Source of the DNA: an uncultured Actinomycetes bacterium
GTDB taxonomy: Bacteria > Actinomycetota > Actinomycetes > Nanopelagicales > Nanopelagicaceae
Reading direction: 5' to 3'
DNA: 24,653 nucleotides
Assembly (NCBI GenBank): GCA_903822245.1
Contig: CAIJOE010000077.1
Span: 1-24,653 of the forward strand
The position numbers and the translations under genes were made by a program. Below, piece after piece: positions 22,356-24,653 of this stretch (the first letter of the stretch is position 1; every line of letters begins with the position of its first letter). The notes under the pieces are model-generated. The model did not search any database and had not been told where the DNA came from. It saw nothing but the letters and a program-made list of their open reading frames with translations.

Positions 22356-23281
22356 CGTTATTGCAAGGCTCAGAGTCACTTCTTGCTGACCGCGCTATCA
22401 CAGCAATCCTTAAAGCATCCCCAGCTGCCATTGTTACCCAACTAGATTGCGATGAAATTGAGATTGGTGCGATTACTGATGCCCTAGCGCCTTCTTTATT
22501 TGGTGAAGAACGAATAATAGTTCTTAGAGAGATTCAAGATTTGATTGCTGAAGCTGGTGAGGAAATAACTACCTACCTAGCCAATCCAGAAGATGGAGTC
22601 CACCTAATCCTTTGGCATAAAGGGGGAGTTAAGGGCAAGGCGCTACTGGATAAGATTAAGAAAGAAAAACCAGAAGTGATTGCTTGTGATGCAATTAAGA
22701 AAGATAGCGAAAAATCTGATTTTATTCGAAGTGAGTTCAAGGGCCTTGGTCGCAAAGTTTCTACAGATGCGGTTCAAGCATTATTAGATTCACTTGGAAG
22801 TGATCTACGCGAGATGAGCGGGGCGATATCCCAACTGGCGGCAGATACTGAGCAAGGAAAAGAAATTGATGAAGCTGCGGTGGCAAAGTTTCAACAGGGC
22901 CGCGTTGAAACAAGCGGTTTTGATGTGGCAGACGCGGCCATGGATGGAAAAAGAGATTTAGCTTTGCTGGCACTTCGAAATGCGTTGGATACTGGAACTG
23001 ACCCAGTATTAATCACAAGTGCACTTGCTGGCTCCCTTAGAACTCTTGCCAAAGTATCTGGTGCATCTAGAGGAGTGAAATCTTTTGATCTTGCCTCTTC
23101 ACTGGGATTGCCACCCTGGCAGATTGATAAGGCTAGAAGGCAATTAGTTCATTGGACACCAGCGACTTTGGCTGGAGCGGTGGTTGCAGTGGCCCAAGCA
23201 GATGCCGATATAAAGGGCGCGGCAGTAGACCCAATTCACTCGCTAGAGCGGGCAATTATCAGCATAACCGCTCGAGTTTGA
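22346..23281 (+). CDS. holA: DNA polymerase III delta subunit (HolA)
   Basis: Clamp-loader subunit that opens the sliding clamp. From the GTG at 22346 the protein has 311 residues and begins VGLTLLQGSESLLADRAI, matching the family opening; the frame is open upstream to TTG 22331 and GTG 22334, inside comEC. Typical parts are FGEERIIVLREIQDL, LILWHKGGVKGKALLDKI, the alpha-helical middle with LLDSLGSDLREMSGAISQLA, and the C-terminal lid domain with LLALRNALDTGTDPVLITSALAG (two joined stretches) and LPPWQIDKARRQL. It overlaps comEC by 10 nt. Divergence of HolA is high, but the order comEC-holA-rpsT supports it. Confidence 0.93.
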   Translation: MGLTLLQGSESLLADRAITAILKASPAAIVTQLDCDEIEIGAITDALAPSLFGEERIIVLREIQDLIAEAGEEITTYLANPEDGVHLILWHKGGVKGKALLDKIKKEKPEVIACDAIKKDSEKSDFIRSEFKGLGRKVSTDAVQALLDSLGSDLREMSGAISQLAADTEQGKEIDEAAVAKFQQGRVETSGFDVADAAMDGKRDLALLALRNALDTGTDPVLITSALAGSLRTLAKVSGASRGVKSFDLASSLGLPPWQIDKARRQLVHWTPATLAGAVVAVAQADADIKGAAVDPIHSLERAIISITARV

Positions 23282-23306
23282 GCCTTAGTAGGCTGGCTGG
23301 TAACCT
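23278..23306 (+). promoter_or_regulatory. rpsT promoter overlapping the holA stop
   Basis: TTGAGC (23278-23283) and TAACCT (23301-23306) are spaced by 17 bp, giving a start near 23313 and a leader of about 70 nt. The -35 covers the holA TGA (23279-23281). Confidence 0.5.
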
Positions 23307-23318
23307 ACGCATCTGCCT

Positions 23319-23379
23319 GAGAGAAGCTCAGCCAAGTTCAATAATTTTGAACAATTAGTTATCAAGTAGAGAGAAGCTC
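23319..23379 (+). promoter_or_regulatory. Structured rpsT leader with a repeated ribosome-site-like element
   Basis: GAGAGAAGCTC occurs at 23319-23329 and again at 23369-23379, where it holds the ribosome site before the rpsT GTG. Between them GTTCAA (23336-23341) and TTGAAC (23347-23352) form a perfect 6-bp hairpin with a 5-nt loop. The layout suggests translational control, as S20 is known to control its own synthesis in E. coli. That role here is inference. Confidence 0.45.
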
Positions 23380-23382
23380 CAA

Positions 23383-23649
23383 GTGGCAAATATCAAGTCG
23401 CAGATCAAGCGAATTCGCACCAATGAGAAGGCACAAGATCGCAACAAGTCTGCTCGCTCATCTATTAAGACCGCGATCCGCCGTTTCCGCGATGCGCTAC
23501 CTGCTGGCGATAAGAACACAATCGCACAAGAACTTCGCGTTGCTTCAAAGAAGCTAGATGAGGCAGTTTCAAATGGCGTTCTACATAAGAATGCAGCAGC
23601 TAACCGTAAGTCAGCAATGGCTAAGGCTGCTAACAAAGCTTCTAAGTAA
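23383..23649 (+). CDS. rpsT: 30S ribosomal protein S20
   Basis: An 88-residue basic 16S rRNA-binding protein. ANIKSQIKRIRTNEKAQDRN at the N-terminus, KTAIRRF and VLHKNAAANRKSAMAKA near the C-terminus are the family signature. The start is GTG at 23383, 3 nt after the repeated GAGAGAAGCTC element; a non-ATG start also occurs in E. coli rpsT (UUG), where it belongs to autoregulation. The gene has its own promoter and leader. Confidence 0.97.
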   Translation: MANIKSQIKRIRTNEKAQDRNKSARSSIKTAIRRFRDALPAGDKNTIAQELRVASKKLDEAVSNGVLHKNAAANRKSAMAKAANKASK

Positions 23650-23685
23650 TCAAGAAGTTCTCCTTAAGAGGGTTGGTTAGGTTTC

Positions 23686-24653
23686 ATGCCTGCCATTGAT
23701 TTAGCCAAAGCACCACAACCAGCGTCGACAAATCCGGCGCAAATTCGCAATTTCTGCATCATTGCCCATATTGACCATGGTAAATCTACTTTGGCTGATC
23801 GCATGCTCGGAATAACTGAAGTTGTAGAGCAGCGCAATATGCGTGCCCAATATCTAGATCGCATGGATATCGAACGCGAACGAGGAATAACAATTAAGTC
23901 ACAAGCAGTTCGCCTGCCGTGGCGCTCAGGCCTAGATGGCCAGGAATATATCCTCAACATGATCGACACTCCTGGACACGTTGACTTTACTTATGAGGTT
24001 TCAAGATCACTTGCCGCCTGTGAAGGTGCAGTTCTTTTAGTTGACTGCGCACAGGGAATCGAGGCTCAAACTCTTGCAAACCTTTATCTTGCAATGGAGA
24101 ACAACCTAACCATCATTCCAGTTCTAAATAAAATTGACCTTCCAGCGGCCCAGCCAGATAAGTTTGCTGCCGAGCTTGCGAAGTTAATTGGTTGTGAACC
24201 AGAAGATTGTCTTCGAGTTTCTGGCAAGACGGGCGATGGAGTTATAGAACTCCTCGATCAAATTTGCGCTCAGATCCCAGCACCAGTTGGCGATCCACAA
24301 GCCCCAGCACGTGCACTTATTTTTGACTCGGTATATGACACCTATCGTGGTGTGGTTACCTATGTTCGAGTTGTTGATGGTCATCTTTCTACTAAAGACC
24401 AAATCCAAATGTTTTCAACTGGTGTTCGCCACGAGATGTTAGAAGTTGGCGTAATCTCACCAGAACCTGTTGTTTCAAAGGGACTTGGTGTTGGTGAAGT
24501 AGGTTATGTAATTACCGGCGTTAAAGATGTTCGCCAATCTCGTGTTGGTGACACGATTACGACTTATCACAATCCAGCTAAGACCGCCCTTTCTGGCTAT
24601 AAAGATCCAGTTCCAATGGTTTTCTCTGGTCTATTCCCATTAGATGGCGCCGA
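23686..24653 (+). CDS. lepA: Elongation factor 4 (LepA), 3' end outside the window
   Basis: Translational GTPase that acts on stalled or initiating ribosomes. The 322 visible residues cover the G domain and the start of domain II: AHIDHGKST (27-35, P-loop), RERGITIKSQAVRL (switch I), DTPGHVDF (94-101) and NKID (148-151), then GGV-type barrel sequence FDSVYDTYRGVVTYVRVVDG. The sequence KSQ after GITIK separates LepA from EF-G. The frame is open to the last base. The ATG at 23686 leaves a 20-residue extension before the G domain; TTAGG lies 4-5 nt upstream as a close ribosome site. It follows rpsT by 36 nt with no clear terminator between. Confidence 0.96.
   Translation, partial: MPAIDLAKAPQPASTNPAQIRNFCIIAHIDHGKSTLADRMLGITEVVEQRNMRAQYLDRMDIERERGITIKSQAVRLPWRSGLDGQEYILNMIDTPGHVDFTYEVSRSLAACEGAVLLVDCAQGIEAQTLANLYLAMENNLTIIPVLNKIDLPAAQPDKFAAELAKLIGCEPEDCLRVSGKTGDGVIELLDQICAQIPAPVGDPQAPARALIFDSVYDTYRGVVTYVRVVDGHLSTKDQIQMFSTGVRHEMLEVGVISPEPVVSKGLGVGEVGYVITGVKDVRQSRVGDTITTYHNPAKTALSGYKDPVPMVFSGLFPLDGA

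Noticed and set aside
23290..23310. Terminator for holA from the GCC/GGC repeats after its stop
   Set aside because: The stem is very short and there is no T-run; the region fits the rpsT promoter better.
1..24653. Defence system, prophage, transposon or biosynthetic cluster
   Set aside because: No transposase, integrase, recombinase, restriction, CRISPR or polyketide/peptide synthetase sequence was seen; gene order is ordinary actinobacterial housekeeping.

Overview
The window reads as a compact chromosomal segment of a low-GC, genome-streamlined actinobacterium. Several signs point there: an actinobacteria-only DUF3145 protein; the fatty-acid order fabD-fabH-acpP-fabF; the neighbourhoods etfBA-cysteine desulfurase-mnmA-ligA and nadD-rsfS-phosphatase; a LeuRS of the Streptomyces type; and comEA-comEC-holA-rpsT-lepA. 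AT-rich codon use, tiny gaps and many 1-14 nt gene overlaps fit freshwater lineages such as the acI/Nanopelagicales group. That placement is inference; no phylogeny was run.

Layout. Bases 1-381 hold the 3' end of an unknown membrane protein with a tryptophan-rich 11-residue repeat. A tRNA-Met(CAT) on the minus strand (388-464) and a hairpin terminator follow. An MFS drug-type exporter (minus) diverges from a secreted M23 metallopeptidase (plus). A terminator separates that peptidase from a convergent cold-shock gene, which has a long structured leader. DUF3145 and a SIMPL-domain protein form a plus-strand pair whose stop codon abuts the stop of the minus-strand fab operon (fabD-fabH-acpP-fabF, 8030 down to 4543). 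Divergent from fabD is etfBA, then a cysteine desulfurase-mnmA pair (tRNA thiolation), ligA, a 43-residue membrane protein, nadD, rsfS and a histidine phosphatase, tRNA-Ala(GGC), an SDR oxidoreductase and leuS. Then come comEA, comEC, holA, rpsT and a lepA cut by the window end.

Functional picture. This is housekeeping DNA: type II fatty-acid synthesis facing electron-transfer flavoprotein (acyl-CoA oxidation) across one 80-bp control region; NAD synthesis next to NAD-dependent ligase; tRNA thiolation with its sulfur donor; DNA uptake; and translation factors. I see no mobile element, CRISPR array or dedicated defence system.

The most interesting points are regulatory or structural. (1) Eight starts lack a Shine-Dalgarno and instead have a TANNNT hexamer ending exactly 6 or 7 nt before the start codon, which suggests widespread leaderless transcription. 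(2) A perfect 16-bp palindrome overlaps the etfB -10, with a second palindrome near the fabD promoter. (3) nadD has no canonical start codon upstream of its catalytic motif. (4) The comEC N-terminus appears split between two frames. (5) The unknown first gene carries the Trp-rich hendecad repeat. (6) The csp and rpsT leaders are structured.
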